From a virus: a stretch of 25,613 nt of DNA. The number at the start of each line of letters is the position of its first letter. The stretch's first letter is position 1. This document shows, in pieces, positions 1-6,905 of this stretch. A program made the translations under genes and the position numbers. The stretch spans positions 1 through 25,613 of the IMG/VR virus record IMGVR_UViG_3300035034_002500. One strand, given 5' to 3'. Below the pieces are notes generated by a model. It did no database searches. It was given only the letters and a program-made list of their open reading frames with translations, and was not told the DNA's origin.

Positions 1-89
1 CACAACTGTTTCAATCAAAAGAACTATTTGAAGCCACATATGATGCTATAATAGATTTCTTGGAATGGTGGTCGTCAGCTGACCGCTAA
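1..89 (+). CDS. C-terminal fragment of an unidentified protein
   Basis: The window opens inside a reading frame (third frame) that runs to a TAA at 87-89 and encodes 28 residues ending FLEWWSSADR. The composition (acidic/aromatic helix, FEATYDAIIDFLEWW) looks like the end of a genuine small phage protein. The N-terminus lies outside the window, so the function cannot be assigned. The stop codon lies inside a GCTAACG element that recurs in related form behind two other genes here. Confidence 0.5.
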   Translation, partial: QLFQSKELFEATYDAIIDFLEWWSSADR

Positions 90-112
90 CGAATAGTGTA
101 AGCGTAGTTGCG
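85..112. repeat. GCTAAC-type intergenic element, copy A
   Basis: GCTAACG begins at 85 and contains the stop codon of the preceding gene. It is followed about 20 nt later by GTAGTTGCG. Similar GCTAAC...TTGC layouts occur behind the 60-aa ORF (311) and the ASCH-like gene (6243). They resemble the gene-end repeats of cassette-like genes in Bacteroidota. That resemblance is from memory and was not computed. Confidence 0.3.
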
Positions 113-132
113 TATAAATTAAAATAAATATT

Positions 133-315
133 ATGGATAGTTATAAAGAAATTGAAGGATTAAGAAAGTTAGTTAAAGAACAAAGTGAGCAATTACGTTT
201 ACACAGTGTTAGCAATAGTGTTGCGACTGAATATGCTGAATTTTGTGTAAGGTGTGACCGTGAAAAATTACCATTGCTTTGTTTAGAGGACTACATTAAG
301 CAATATTGTTGCTAA
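133..315 (+). CDS. Small hypothetical protein (60 aa)
   Basis: A 60-aa reading frame starts at ATG after an A/T-rich leader (aaataaatatt). The N-terminal half is a charged helix (MDSYKEIEGLRKLVKEQSEQ). The C-terminal half contains CVRCDREKLPLLC and ends in CC, so it carries five cysteines. The spacing does not form a clear zinc finger. It sits ahead of the primase-helicase with other small genes of the early block. Its family is not recognised. The cysteine-rich C-terminus and the neighbouring elements suggest that it is real. Confidence 0.5.
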   Translation: MDSYKEIEGLRKLVKEQSEQLRLHSVSNSVATEYAEFCVRCDREKLPLLCLEDYIKQYCC

Positions 316-340
316 CACCTGTATATCATCATTGCTGATA
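311..340. repeat. GCTAAC-type intergenic element, copy B
   Basis: GCTAACACCTGTATATCATC, then ATTGCTGATA, begins at 311. As in copy A, the TAA stop of the upstream gene (313-315) is embedded in the GCTAAC. An inverted relative (GTGTTAGCAATAGTG) lies within the preceding ORF near 205-219. Confidence 0.3.
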
Positions 341-370
341 TATCGTATAACAACCATGTGATTAAAAAAA

Positions 371-508
371 ATGACTAGCTGCACCTGCACCATCCTTACT
401 GTTAAATCTAAAGGCTACATAACGCACCTATGTAACTCTTGTGCCACTCAAATGAATAAACATTTAAATAAGTATCCATACCCACCCTTTGAAGAATCAT
501 TAGGATAA
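371..508 (+). CDS. Small four-cysteine zinc-ribbon-like protein (45 aa)
   Basis: A 45-aa ORF starts at ATG 371 and ends at TAA 506-508, just 14 nt before the primase-helicase. The translation starts MTSCTCTILT, and a CNSC pair follows 13 residues after the CTC pair. That gives four cysteines in a CxC...CxxC arrangement suited to binding one zinc ion. Such mini zinc-ribbon proteins are common in phage early regions. The function is unknown. It is too short for standard ORF cut-offs, so it could be missed or spurious. The poly-A just upstream of the ATG is typical of starts in this window. Confidence 0.5.
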   Translation: MTSCTCTILTVKSKGYITHLCNSCATQMNKHLNKYPYPPFEESLG

Positions 509-522
509 ATACATCATCAACA

Positions 523-3500
523 ATGCCATATATAAAAGCAGAAATAATAGATAAAATTTTTGAAGCCACTGATACCCTTACCGTTCTTCAGGGATATATA
601 AAACTCTCTAAAAAAGGGGCAAACTGGATGGGACTTTCACCCTTCACGGACGAAAAGTCAGGAAGTTTTTCATACAACCCAGCAAAAGGGATTTGGAAAT
701 GCTTCAGCTGTGGTAAATCTGGAAGCAGCGCTGTTTCCTTTTTAATGCAAAAGGAAACACTAACCTATCCTCAAGCTCTAGAGGTGCTTGCCTCAAAGTT
801 TGGTATTACCGTTGAGTATGAAGATGGAGAGCGTGCTAAAGAAGTTGCTATGCTTGAGGAAAGACGAACAGATTTAAGGCCAGTGCTTATGAGCACTATT
901 AATGCCTTTGAAAAAGCATACGCAGAGCTTCCTGAAAAACATCCTGCTCGCTTAGAGGTTGAAAGCAAGCGGGACTATAATGCGCAAATTATTGATAGGT
1001 ACAGTATAGGGTATGCTCCAGGGGGCGATTTTATTTATAAAAAATGTGTAGAAGCAGGAAAGGTAGAGGAAGCACACGCCTTAGGTATTATAGATAAGGA
1101 AAACAAAAGAGACAAATGGGTAGACCGGGTAATATATCCGCTTATGGAACGCAAAGGCAGTTCTCTATTTCCTGTAGGCCTCGCCGGGAGAACCATCAGT
1201 GATAATAAAAAATATGCAAAATGGACCAATAGCGCAGATAGTGAGCTTTATAATAAAAGCAAATATTGGTACGGACTAGAAAGCGCACGCGAAAGCATTG
1301 TAAAAACTGGCGAAGCCTGGATAGTTGAAGGATATAATGATGTGATAGCTGCGCATCGTTGTGAAGTACCTAACACGATAGCCTCTAGCGGTACAGCTAT
1401 TGCCATTGGCCAAATTAAAATATTGAGCAAACTTTGTAAAAAAGTGATTCTTTGCTTTGATCAAGATCCTGCCGGTATTAAATCAATGATTAAGTATATT
1501 CCTGTTTTTTTAAAGGAAGGCTTCCGGGTGCAGCTTGTAAACCTAGGCAAGGGCATTGACCCTGACGATTTTGTACGAAAATATAATTTAAAAAATAGAA
1601 AACACGTGCTTGCGCGTATGTCTCATAATAATAAGTATCGCAAAGATGGTTTTGGTTACTTAATGACCGCAATGCTAAAGGGTAAGGATGAAGTAGAGGT
1701 TATTTCTGAAGCAAAAAAACTTTCAATAATTATAAAAGCCCTCGATGATGAAGGGATGCGCATATTATACAGCCGCTGGCTACAAAAAGAGAGTAAACTA
1801 ACTTTAACTCAGGTCAAAGAGTGGTTGAAAAATGAGCCTGTATTGGACAAAAAAAACCTCTTAAAACTACAACCTACTAATGATGAGTATTATACGCTTC
1901 CTAAAAAAGTAAAGATTCCTCTTGCTGAGTTGCGCCCCATTATAGAAAAATACCAGTGTTTTATGGCTAACAATCAGGTGTGGATGCAATCACAAAGTGA
2001 AGAACCTCCTTTTACTTTTAGATCTGTTTCAAATTTTAGTATTGAAATAATACAACATATGAATGATGATAAATTTCCAAGTAAATTGGTGCGCGTAAAA
2101 AATACACGCAACGAAAACAAGGTTTTTGATGTGCGTTCTAGTGAAATGAACCAGCCTATGTCTTTTGAAAATGCTGTTACTAATCACGGTAACTTTAGAT
2201 GGAAAGGCAACCGTAAGGATCACGAGACTCTTAAAACATACCTCTTTGATAATATGGGGGTTGGTAGAAAAATAGATGTTTTAGGATGGCAAAGTGAAGG
2301 TTTTTGGGTGTGGAATAATCGCATCACAGTACCAGGGAAAGATCCTATTGAAATTGATCAAAACGGTGTGTTTGATTTTGACAACACCTGCTATTATGTG
2401 CCCAGTGCAAATTCAATTTACAAAAACAATCGAGTTAAATATGAGGCTCAAAAAAAAGCAATATGCCTTTCATCATCTCAAAATTTTAACGCCATCACAT
2501 CTCAAATGCTCAAAGTACATAGAGACCACGCTATTATTGCAACCTTATTTTGCGTGGCCAGCGTCTTCCAAGATATAGTGGTTGACGAGATTGATGCCTT
2601 TCCTCTTCTATTTCTTTATGGTCCCGCCTCCTCAGGGAAAGATCAACTTGCAGATTGTGTAAAATCCTTTTTTGGAAAACCGCAAACAGCCATAAATCTA
2701 GAGGGTAACGCGAGTACTGTCAAGGCAAAAATTAGAGAATTCGCACAATTTAGCAATATGATTTCTGAACTTTCAGAGTATAAACCAGGCAACGCAGACC
2801 TTGATGGTGTTTTAAAAGGCCTTTGGGGTCGTGAGGGCTACAAACGAGGAAATATAGAAAGTATGTTTGGCACAGAGTCTATCCCCATCACAAGTGCCGC
2901 CATTATTACAGGAAACTTTGCCCCAGATCAAGAGGCTTTAATTACACGTAAAATTTGGGTAAATATGATTAGAACTGTTTTTTCTGACGAAGAAACAAAG
3001 GAGTTTGAAAAACTCAATGATATGATTAAAAAAGGCATTAGCGGTATTACAGAGACCTTTATCCATCAACGCGATAACGTTGTGAAAAACTTTAAACATA
3101 AGCAACGTGCTTTTAAAAGCGTACTAGGAGAGCGAGCACCTGAAGCTAATAGTAGGATGCTTACTAACCTAAGCGTGTTAGGTGCTTTCTATCAATTGTT
3201 TCAAGATGTAGATAATGTCATGTTTCCTTTTTCTCATACTCAAATGATGGATCATTTTGAGAAAACTCTAGAAATGCAGATGAATAAAATGACCAGCGCA
3301 AGCATTATTGTAAGGTGGTGGGACTGCTTTTTAGTATCAATGAGGGGTAATGTGAGCGCACAGCTTCGCCACGGGAGAGACTTTAAACTAGAGGGCGATA
3401 TCCTGTATTATAATTTTACAAGCTGCTACTCAAGGATCAGCCAGCAATGGTATATACAATATAAAGATACTGTGCCATCAAAAGGAGTGATGATGGACGC

Positions 3501-3732
3501 TTTGAAAAAGGATAGCTCTTGGCTGGGTAATAAAGCAGCTATTAGATTTGCTCCTGGGGCTTTGTCAAAATCCACTAGTGCTTATTTAGGATCTCTCAAC
3601 CATATAGATGTTAGTGACGAGATTAAGTTTTCTGTCGATTTTCAAAACCACGAATCTTCTTTTTTCCCATCCCCTGCCACCCCTGATAAAAATTCAGAGT
3701 TTGAGAAAAAAGATACAGAACTACCCTTTTAA
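523..3732 (+). CDS. Phage primase-helicase (CHC2-like / Toprim / P-loop ATPase)
   Basis: This 1069-aa protein probably primes and unwinds phage DNA. Residues about 33-75 match a CHC2 primase zinc domain in layout, but the first two ligand positions read Ser39 and Thr42 (GLSPFTDEK where the family has C-P-F-H). Only Cys60 and Cys63 remain. A Toprim domain follows, with EGYND at 269-273, FDQDPAG with the acidic pair Asp313/Asp315, and a downstream GIDPDDF. The C-terminal half has a P-loop, GPASSGKD (700-707), and an acidic Walker-B-like ISELSEY (747-753), consistent with a helicase ATPase such as those fused to phage primases. The bifunctional role is inferred from domain content. Start ATG 523 follows the tiny zinc-ribbon gene by 14 nt. 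A large inverted repeat lies directly downstream. Confidence 0.85.
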   Translation: MPYIKAEIIDKIFEATDTLTVLQGYIKLSKKGANWMGLSPFTDEKSGSFSYNPAKGIWKCFSCGKSGSSAVSFLMQKETLTYPQALEVLASKFGITVEYEDGERAKEVAMLEERRTDLRPVLMSTINAFEKAYAELPEKHPARLEVESKRDYNAQIIDRYSIGYAPGGDFIYKKCVEAGKVEEAHALGIIDKENKRDKWVDRVIYPLMERKGSSLFPVGLAGRTISDNKKYAKWTNSADSELYNKSKYWYGLESARESIVKTGEAWIVEGYNDVIAAHRCEVPNTIASSGTAIAIGQIKILSKLCKKVILCFDQDPAGIKSMIKYIPVFLKEGFRVQLVNLGKGIDPDDFVRKYNLKNRKHVLARMSHNNKYRKDGFGYLMTAMLKGKDEVEVISEAKKLSIIIKALDDEGMRILYSRWLQKESKLTLTQVKEWLKNEPVLDKKNLLKLQPTNDEYYTLPKKVKIPLAELRPIIEKYQCFMANNQVWMQSQSEEPPFTFRSVSNFSIEIIQHMNDDKFPSKLVRVKNTRNENKVFDVRSSEMNQPMSFENAVTNHGNFRWKGNRKDHETLKTYLFDNMGVGRKIDVLGWQSEGFWVWNNRITVPGKDPIEIDQNGVFDFDNTCYYVPSANSIYKNNRVKYEAQKKAICLSSSQNFNAITSQMLKVHRDHAIIATLFCVASVFQDIVVDEIDAFPLLFLYGPASSGKDQLADCVKSFFGKPQTAINLEGNASTVKAKIREFAQFSNMISELSEYKPGNADLDGVLKGLWGREGYKRGNIESMFGTESIPITSAAIITGNFAPDQEALITRKIWVNMIRTVFSDEETKEFEKLNDMIKKGISGITETFIHQRDNVVKNFKHKQRAFKSVLGERAPEANSRMLTNLSVLGAFYQLFQDVDNVMFPFSHTQMMDHFEKTLEMQMNKMTSASIIVRWWDCFLVSMRGNVSAQLRHGRDFKLEGDILYYNFTSCYSRISQQWYIQYKDTVPSKGVMMDALKKDSSWLGNKAAIRFAPGALSKSTSAYLGSLNHIDVSDEIKFSVDFQNHESSFFPSPATPDKNSEFEKKDTELPF

Positions 3733-3914
3733 CTTCTAACACTTCAACAGGTAAGTTAAAGTATTATATATCAATTAGTTAATGTATATATAACCTGTTG
3801 AAAAGCTGTTGAACCTGTTAGAAGTTGTTAGAAGTATAAATTGTGTTTCTAACAGGTTCAACAGCTTTTAAGGGATAACTAATTGATTATCAAGACTGTT
3901 GAAGTGTTGAAGTT
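3731..3914. repeat. Nested inverted-repeat region, candidate replication origin
   Basis: Three inverted repeats are nested around roughly one centre. Outer: 3731-3752 with 3895-3914, built on AACTTC(T)AACACTTCAACAG, with one or two single-base gaps. Middle: ATCAATTAGTTA at 3770-3781 with its complement at 3876-3887, perfect over 12 bp. Inner: 3801-3823 with 3847-3869, perfect over 23 bp, with a 23-nt loop. CTGTTGAA/TTCAACAG units recur within it, like iterons. The position right behind the primase-helicase gene suggests an origin or a protein-binding control region. A MITE-like element is the alternative. Confidence 0.6.
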
Positions 3915-3929
3915 GTAAGTGCATTTTCA

Positions 3930-3942
3930 CCCCGGGGTACCC
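3930..3942. other. GC-rich double palindrome CCCCGGGGTACCC
   Basis: CCCCGGGG (3930-3937) overlaps GGGTACCC (3935-3942). It is a short GC island in very AT-rich DNA, about 20 nt before the next start codon. It could be a protein-binding site. Nothing else in the window explains it. Confidence 0.3.
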
Positions 3943-3961
3943 GGATCTAAATATTTTTTTT

Positions 3962-4237
3962 ATGTCAGAAATAGCAATAATACCACAAATAGAAGTGCCT
4001 GATGGTGTCTTCTCTGCACAGATAAAGCTACGTATAGCGGTGCCTACAGACTTAAAGCATAATAATTTTAAATTAAAAACAGGTTTTCCATATTGGCAAC
4101 GATCTATTAAAACAGGGCTTTTTGATCAAAGGACCTATTTTTTGAGCGAGGACACAGATTTGTATGAATTAGCTACAATGCTCAATTTAAAAATGATATA
4201 TGTTGCTATAAACTGGAGAGATGAGCAAATTAAATAA
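3962..4237 (+). CDS. Hypothetical protein (91 aa)
   Basis: A 91-aa ORF starts at ATG 3962 directly behind an AT-rich tract (atattttttt). The protein has no membrane segment or metal-binding motif. Alternating hydrophobic residues (SAQIKLRIAVP, MIYVAINWRDEQIK) suggest a small beta/alpha fold, and the middle is rich in aromatics and Lys (FPYWQRSIKTGLFDQRTYF). It is the first gene after the inverted-repeat region, and the next gene begins 11 nt after its stop, so it probably heads a small early operon that runs to the 79-aa gene. Its family is not recognised. Confidence 0.55.
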   Translation: MSEIAIIPQIEVPDGVFSAQIKLRIAVPTDLKHNNFKLKTGFPYWQRSIKTGLFDQRTYFLSEDTDLYELATMLNLKMIYVAINWRDEQIK

Positions 4238-4248
4238 GAAAATTAGTT

Positions 4249-4440
4249 ATGAATTATACCCCTACAGAAATATTAAAAATATTAAAATTTTGCACAACAT
4301 CCAGTTCATTATGTGAAGCATCAATGGCCATTCGCGCTACGATGAAAGATGAGGATGATTTTAAACATTTACCTCTTTTATCAGACTGGGCAGAAATCAG
4401 ATTAAAGGAAATTGAATTATTTAACAAAAAATCAAAATGA
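4249..4440 (+). CDS. Hypothetical protein (63 aa)
   Basis: A 63-aa ORF lies 11 nt downstream of the 91-aa gene. Its TGA stop overlaps the ATG of the next small ORF (ATGA), which indicates translational coupling. The sequence is largely helical (TEILKILKFCTTSSSLCEAS..., LSDWAEIRLKEIELFNKKSK) with two cysteines and no recognisable domain. The operon position supports expression. The function is unknown. Confidence 0.5.
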   Translation: MNYTPTEILKILKFCTTSSSLCEASMAIRATMKDEDDFKHLPLLSDWAEIRLKEIELFNKKSK

Positions 4441-4598
4441 AAGAAAAATCCAAAACAAAGGAGCTTCCCTTCTGGGAGTCAATGGTGCATCCTATAACAG
4501 GATTTAAAGAGATAGGTAATTACCACCGCAATGTAACTCAAGAAGAAAGACTTAAGTCTAATTTAAAACTAAAACTAAAAAGAAAAAAAAATGCCTAG
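4437..4598 (+). CDS. Small basic hypothetical protein (53 aa)
   Basis: This short ORF starts at an ATG that overlaps the previous stop by 4 nt (ATGA) and ends in a TAG that overlaps the HNH gene start (4591). The 53-aa product has a middle part with FWESMVHPITGFKEIGNYH and a very basic tail (KLKLKRKKNA). The tight couplings on both sides argue for a real gene. The basic tail would suit nucleic-acid binding, but that is only inference. Confidence 0.45.
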   Translation: MKEKSKTKELPFWESMVHPITGFKEIGNYHRNVTQEERLKSNLKLKLKRKKNA

Positions 4599-5223
4599 AG
4601 GATCTTACATACCATTTACAGCACAGCAAGAGCAAATTATAAAAGATCAATTTTTAGCAAAGCCTGTTAAACAACTTGCTCGGCAAGTTGGCTCTACCGG
4701 TGGTCGTATTATGCGATTTTTAAAGAAGAATAACTTAGATATTCCCCAGGCATTAATTGAGCAAAGAAAAAGAGATAGCTATAAAAAAAAAGGCGATGTG
4801 CCATTCAACAAAGGAAAAAAGCAAATTGAATATATGAGCTCACAAGCTATTGCTCGTACAAAAATAACTCGCTTTAAAAAAGGAAACGCTCCTCACAATA
4901 CAAACCCTGAAGGCAACGGTGCTATAGTTTTAAGAAAGGATAACTCTGGCCGCATCTATAAATATATAAGGATCAAAAAAAACGAATGGCATTTGTACCA
5001 TAGGGTACTTTGGGAAAGAAACCACGGAAAAATACCAGATAATCACGTTATCTTTTTTAAAGATGGTGATTCTTTAAATACCACCATTGATAATTTATCA
5101 CTCATTACAATGAAGGAAAATATGCTCAGAAATTCAAAACACAATTATCCACAAGAAATAATACCATCAATGGTATTAATAAGTCAAATTAACTCAAAAT
5201 TAAAAAAAATCCAAAATGGCTAG
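4591..5223 (+). CDS. HNH homing-type endonuclease
   Basis: This 210-aa protein probably cuts DNA with an HNH (beta-beta-alpha-metal) active site. The core begins about residue 133 (WHLYHRVLWERNHGKIP). It continues with His152-Val-Ile-Phe-Phe-Lys-Asp-Gly-Asp160 and SLNTTIDNLSLI around 161-172, the layout of phage HNH proteins with an FKDG(N/D)xLN motif. The N-terminus (about 8-45, KPVKQLARQVGSTGGRIMRFLKK) looks like a helix-turn-helix, and the linker is Lys/Arg-rich. The first histidine of the usual HH pair is present, but the second is Phe, as in this subgroup. It lies in a coupled gene row and overlaps both neighbours. It may be a free-standing homing endonuclease or serve in replication or packaging. 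Confidence 0.75.
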   Translation: MPRGSYIPFTAQQEQIIKDQFLAKPVKQLARQVGSTGGRIMRFLKKNNLDIPQALIEQRKRDSYKKKGDVPFNKGKKQIEYMSSQAIARTKITRFKKGNAPHNTNPEGNGAIVLRKDNSGRIYKYIRIKKNEWHLYHRVLWERNHGKIPDNHVIFFKDGDSLNTTIDNLSLITMKENMLRNSKHNYPQEIIPSMVLISQINSKLKKIQNG

Positions 5224-5455
5224 AAATACACTATCAGATTTAAACAACCATCTTTTTGCGCAGCTAGAAAGATTAAGCGATGAAGATATCACGCAGGAGC
5301 AATTAAGCAAAGAAGTTGAAAGGTCAAGAGCTATTAATGGCGTTGCAAAAAACATCATTGATAATGCTAAAACAGCACTAGAAGGCGCATTATTTGCCTA
5401 TGAAAAATTACCATTGAATAAGCCAGTGCCAGATCAATTTAGAATAAAGGAATAA
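5216..5455 (+). CDS. Conserved small phage protein (79 aa)
   Basis: The ATG overlaps the end of the HNH gene by 8 nt. The 79-aa product begins MARNTLSDLNNHLFAQLERL, the typical opening of a small helical protein family found in many phages and prophages of Gram-negative bacteria. It continues with KEVERSRAINGVAKNIIDNA. I know the pattern as a conserved phage hypothetical. No function is established to my knowledge. It is wholly alpha-helical in appearance, with no cysteine or membrane segment. It appears to be the last gene of the early operon that starts at 3962. Confidence 0.65.
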   Translation: MARNTLSDLNNHLFAQLERLSDEDITQEQLSKEVERSRAINGVAKNIIDNAKTALEGALFAYEKLPLNKPVPDQFRIKE

Positions 5456-5487
5456 TGCAATAAAAAAAACAATCATTCACAGAGAGC

Positions 5488-5670
5488 TTGACTAATGTAG
5501 CCATTGGCTATTTAATATCATTGCTCTCTCTATTTGTAATCTTCCCTGTTTTAGGCATAGCAAGTAGCCCAGGCAAAAACATAGTGATCACTTTATACTT
5601 CACTATACTAAGCATCACCAAGACCTATATTTTAAGAAGGTATTTTAATAAGAAGAAAATTAATAAATAA
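5488..5670 (+). CDS. Small two-helix membrane protein (60 aa)
   Basis: A 60-aa ORF begins at TTG 5488. The only nearby ATG (5495) is in another frame and stops at once. Two hydrophobic segments are visible: residues about 3-25 (NVAIGYLISLLSLFVIFPVLGIA) and about 32-48 (VITLYFTILSITKTYI). They are followed by a basic tail (LRRYFNKKKINK), so both termini may face the same side of the inner membrane. The function is not known. Exclusion or lysis-control roles are possible but unsupported. The TTG start makes it less certain than its neighbours. Confidence 0.45.
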   Translation: MTNVAIGYLISLLSLFVIFPVLGIASSPGKNIVITLYFTILSITKTYILRRYFNKKKINK

Positions 5671-5677
5671 CAATTTT

Positions 5678-5699
5678 TTAGCGTTGGCAAATGGCTAAC
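5678..5699. repeat. Inverted TTAGCG...GCTAAC element, copy D
   Basis: TTAGCGTTGGC is followed by AAATGGCTAAC, just ahead of the ASCH-like gene. Its reverse complement starts GTTAGCC, so the ASCH gene is bracketed by GCTAAC elements (here and at 6243). Confidence 0.3.
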
Positions 5700-5725
5700 T
5701 ATAGGAATATAAATTACAGACAATT

Positions 5726-6241
5726 ATGACATTAGCATTTATGACCAAATTAGATGGTAAACCTACTTATTTTATCGAAAAAATATGGCAAAGTTTTCCT
5801 GATGAAAAAACCGCAGATATATTTTCATATTATTTAGATGGAATGGATTCAGTACATTATAATTTTTCTTGTGATGCAATTGATATGCGAGAAAAAATTC
5901 ACACTATTAGACTTGATAAATCTAAAAGATGGAAAGTAGGTAATAAAATACATTTTGTAATTAATAATAGAACACCTAAACGCTACCAATTTGCGCCAAT
6001 AGTTATAGTAAAGTCTGTTCAAGATATTAAAATTACCGAAATGTTAATGACACAAACAGCCTACTGCACTGTCTCAAATAATAAAATATTTAAAGTTGAA
6101 ATTGATGGTAGAGTTTTACATAAAAGCGAAGTTGAAAAGTTAGCTTTTAATGATGGATTTGAAAACGTAGATGCTTTCTTTAATTACTTTAATGAAGATT
6201 TTAAAGGTAGCTTAATTCACTGGACGGAACACGAGTATTAA
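5726..6241 (+). CDS. ASCH-like domain protein (171 aa)
   Basis: This 171-aa protein resembles phage proteins with an ASCH (RNA-binding, PUA-like) fold. Visible features are HTIRLDKSKRWKVGNKIHF around residues 54-72, the R-W-x-G-x-I-H signature of ASCH beta strands. The C-terminal KLAFNDGFENVDAFFNYF...LIHWTEH (about 138-169) recurs in phage ASCH proteins. ASCH domains bind RNA or act on modified nucleosides, and the precise role here is unknown. It stands apart from its neighbours, bracketed by GCTAAC elements at 5678-5699 and 6243, so it may have arrived as a cassette. The long gap afterwards marks the boundary to the tail module. Confidence 0.6.
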   Translation: MTLAFMTKLDGKPTYFIEKIWQSFPDEKTADIFSYYLDGMDSVHYNFSCDAIDMREKIHTIRLDKSKRWKVGNKIHFVINNRTPKRYQFAPIVIVKSVQDIKITEMLMTQTAYCTVSNNKIFKVEIDGRVLHKSEVEKLAFNDGFENVDAFFNYFNEDFKGSLIHWTEHEY

Positions 6242-6242
6242 T

Positions 6243-6277
6243 GCTAACGTATTGTACAAGACACGGCAATTTTGACT
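6243..6277. repeat. GCTAAC-type intergenic element, copy C
   Basis: GCTAACGTATTGTACAAGAC, then ACGGCAATTTTGAC, begins one base after the ASCH gene stop. It has the same layout as the copies at 85 and 311: GCTAAC at the gene end, a spacer, then a TTGC/GCAA-type half site. Confidence 0.3.
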
Positions 6278-6346
6278 TATTTACACCTTAAACACGATTC
6301 ACTACCCTCCCTAACAAAGTATTTTTTCTATAAAAAAGCTAATTAT

Positions 6347-6390
6347 TAAAGAATATATTCTTTATATTCATACTTTTGTAGAATATATTC
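6347..6390. promoter_or_regulatory. Promoter with two palindromic operator-like sites
   Basis: An 18-bp perfect palindrome (6347-6364, centre GAATATATTC) is followed by a second GAATATATTC core at 6381-6390. The centres are 30 bp apart, about three helical turns. Both copies continue with TTTATAT. Between them lies TACTTTTG (6371-6378), a match to the Bacteroidota -7 element TAnnTTTG. No clear -33 TTTG is seen, so an activator may be required. Transcription would start near 6384, only about 12 nt before the next ATG. The second site would cover the transcription start. Confidence 0.6.
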
Positions 6391-6395
6391 TTTAT

Positions 6396-6896
6396 ATGAG
6401 CACCTTACTTTCATCAAAGGCCTCTGGGCATCCTTTTATTTGTGGCGTCCTCTTAGCTACAAATGCCATTGCATTACCAGTACATGGCAATGGAGGATTC
6501 CAGCCTTTTTTTGATAGCCTTTTTGTAGAGGAAAATTTCATACCCCTTTATAACAGTGCAGGTAAAGTAACCTTCACAGAAACCGGTAAAGAAACAACTG
6601 GAGGCATACTATATACCCAAACCCTTTCTATGCGATTTCCTAATGGAGATTTACAAAAAGCTACAAGAGTTTCAGAAATTTTAAAAGCCACCTTCTTCGC
6701 TATCGCCCTAACTACTGGCAGATTTTTAATTATAGGGCGCAACGATGTCTATCAAAATACATCCCCCGTTATTGAAACCCGAAGTCTTGTAAACACTACA
6801 GAAGTAACAATCACCGTACTCAGCATCTTTTCAGCAGGGTACCTTTATATAGAAGGCAATGCTACATTTCCATTTGTTATACCCTCTAGCACTTAA
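6396..6896 (+). CDS. Putative tail/appendage structural protein (166 aa)
   Basis: This is the first gene of the tail module, starting 12 nt or so after the predicted transcription start. The 166-aa protein is beta-rich, with many Thr/Ser/Gly/Phe (HGNGGFQPFFDSLFVEENFIPLY..., ILYTQTLSMRFPNGDLQ), no signal peptide and only short hydrophobic strands. No conserved domain is recognised. The composition and the position before the tail-fibre genes point to a tail, baseplate or fibre-associated structural protein. This is inference from context. It has no cysteine apart from Cys16. Confidence 0.6.
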   Translation: MSTLLSSKASGHPFICGVLLATNAIALPVHGNGGFQPFFDSLFVEENFIPLYNSAGKVTFTETGKETTGGILYTQTLSMRFPNGDLQKATRVSEILKATFFAIALTTGRFLIIGRNDVYQNTSPVIETRSLVNTTEVTITVLSIFSAGYLYIEGNATFPFVIPSST

Positions 6897-6905
6897 ATTT
6901 TTATT

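Noticed and set aside
2294-2578. A 94-codon open frame inside the primase-helicase gene
   Set aside because: It is a shadow of the 1069-aa gene in another frame, with no start context or recognisable domain.
3731-3914. CRISPR array
   Set aside because: The repeats are mainly inverted, unequal and unspaced, with no regular spacers and no cas genes.
3930-3950. Vector polylinker contamination (SmaI/KpnI-like sites)
   Set aside because: The order and flanks do not match a cloning polylinker, and the genes on both sides are continuous phage sequence.
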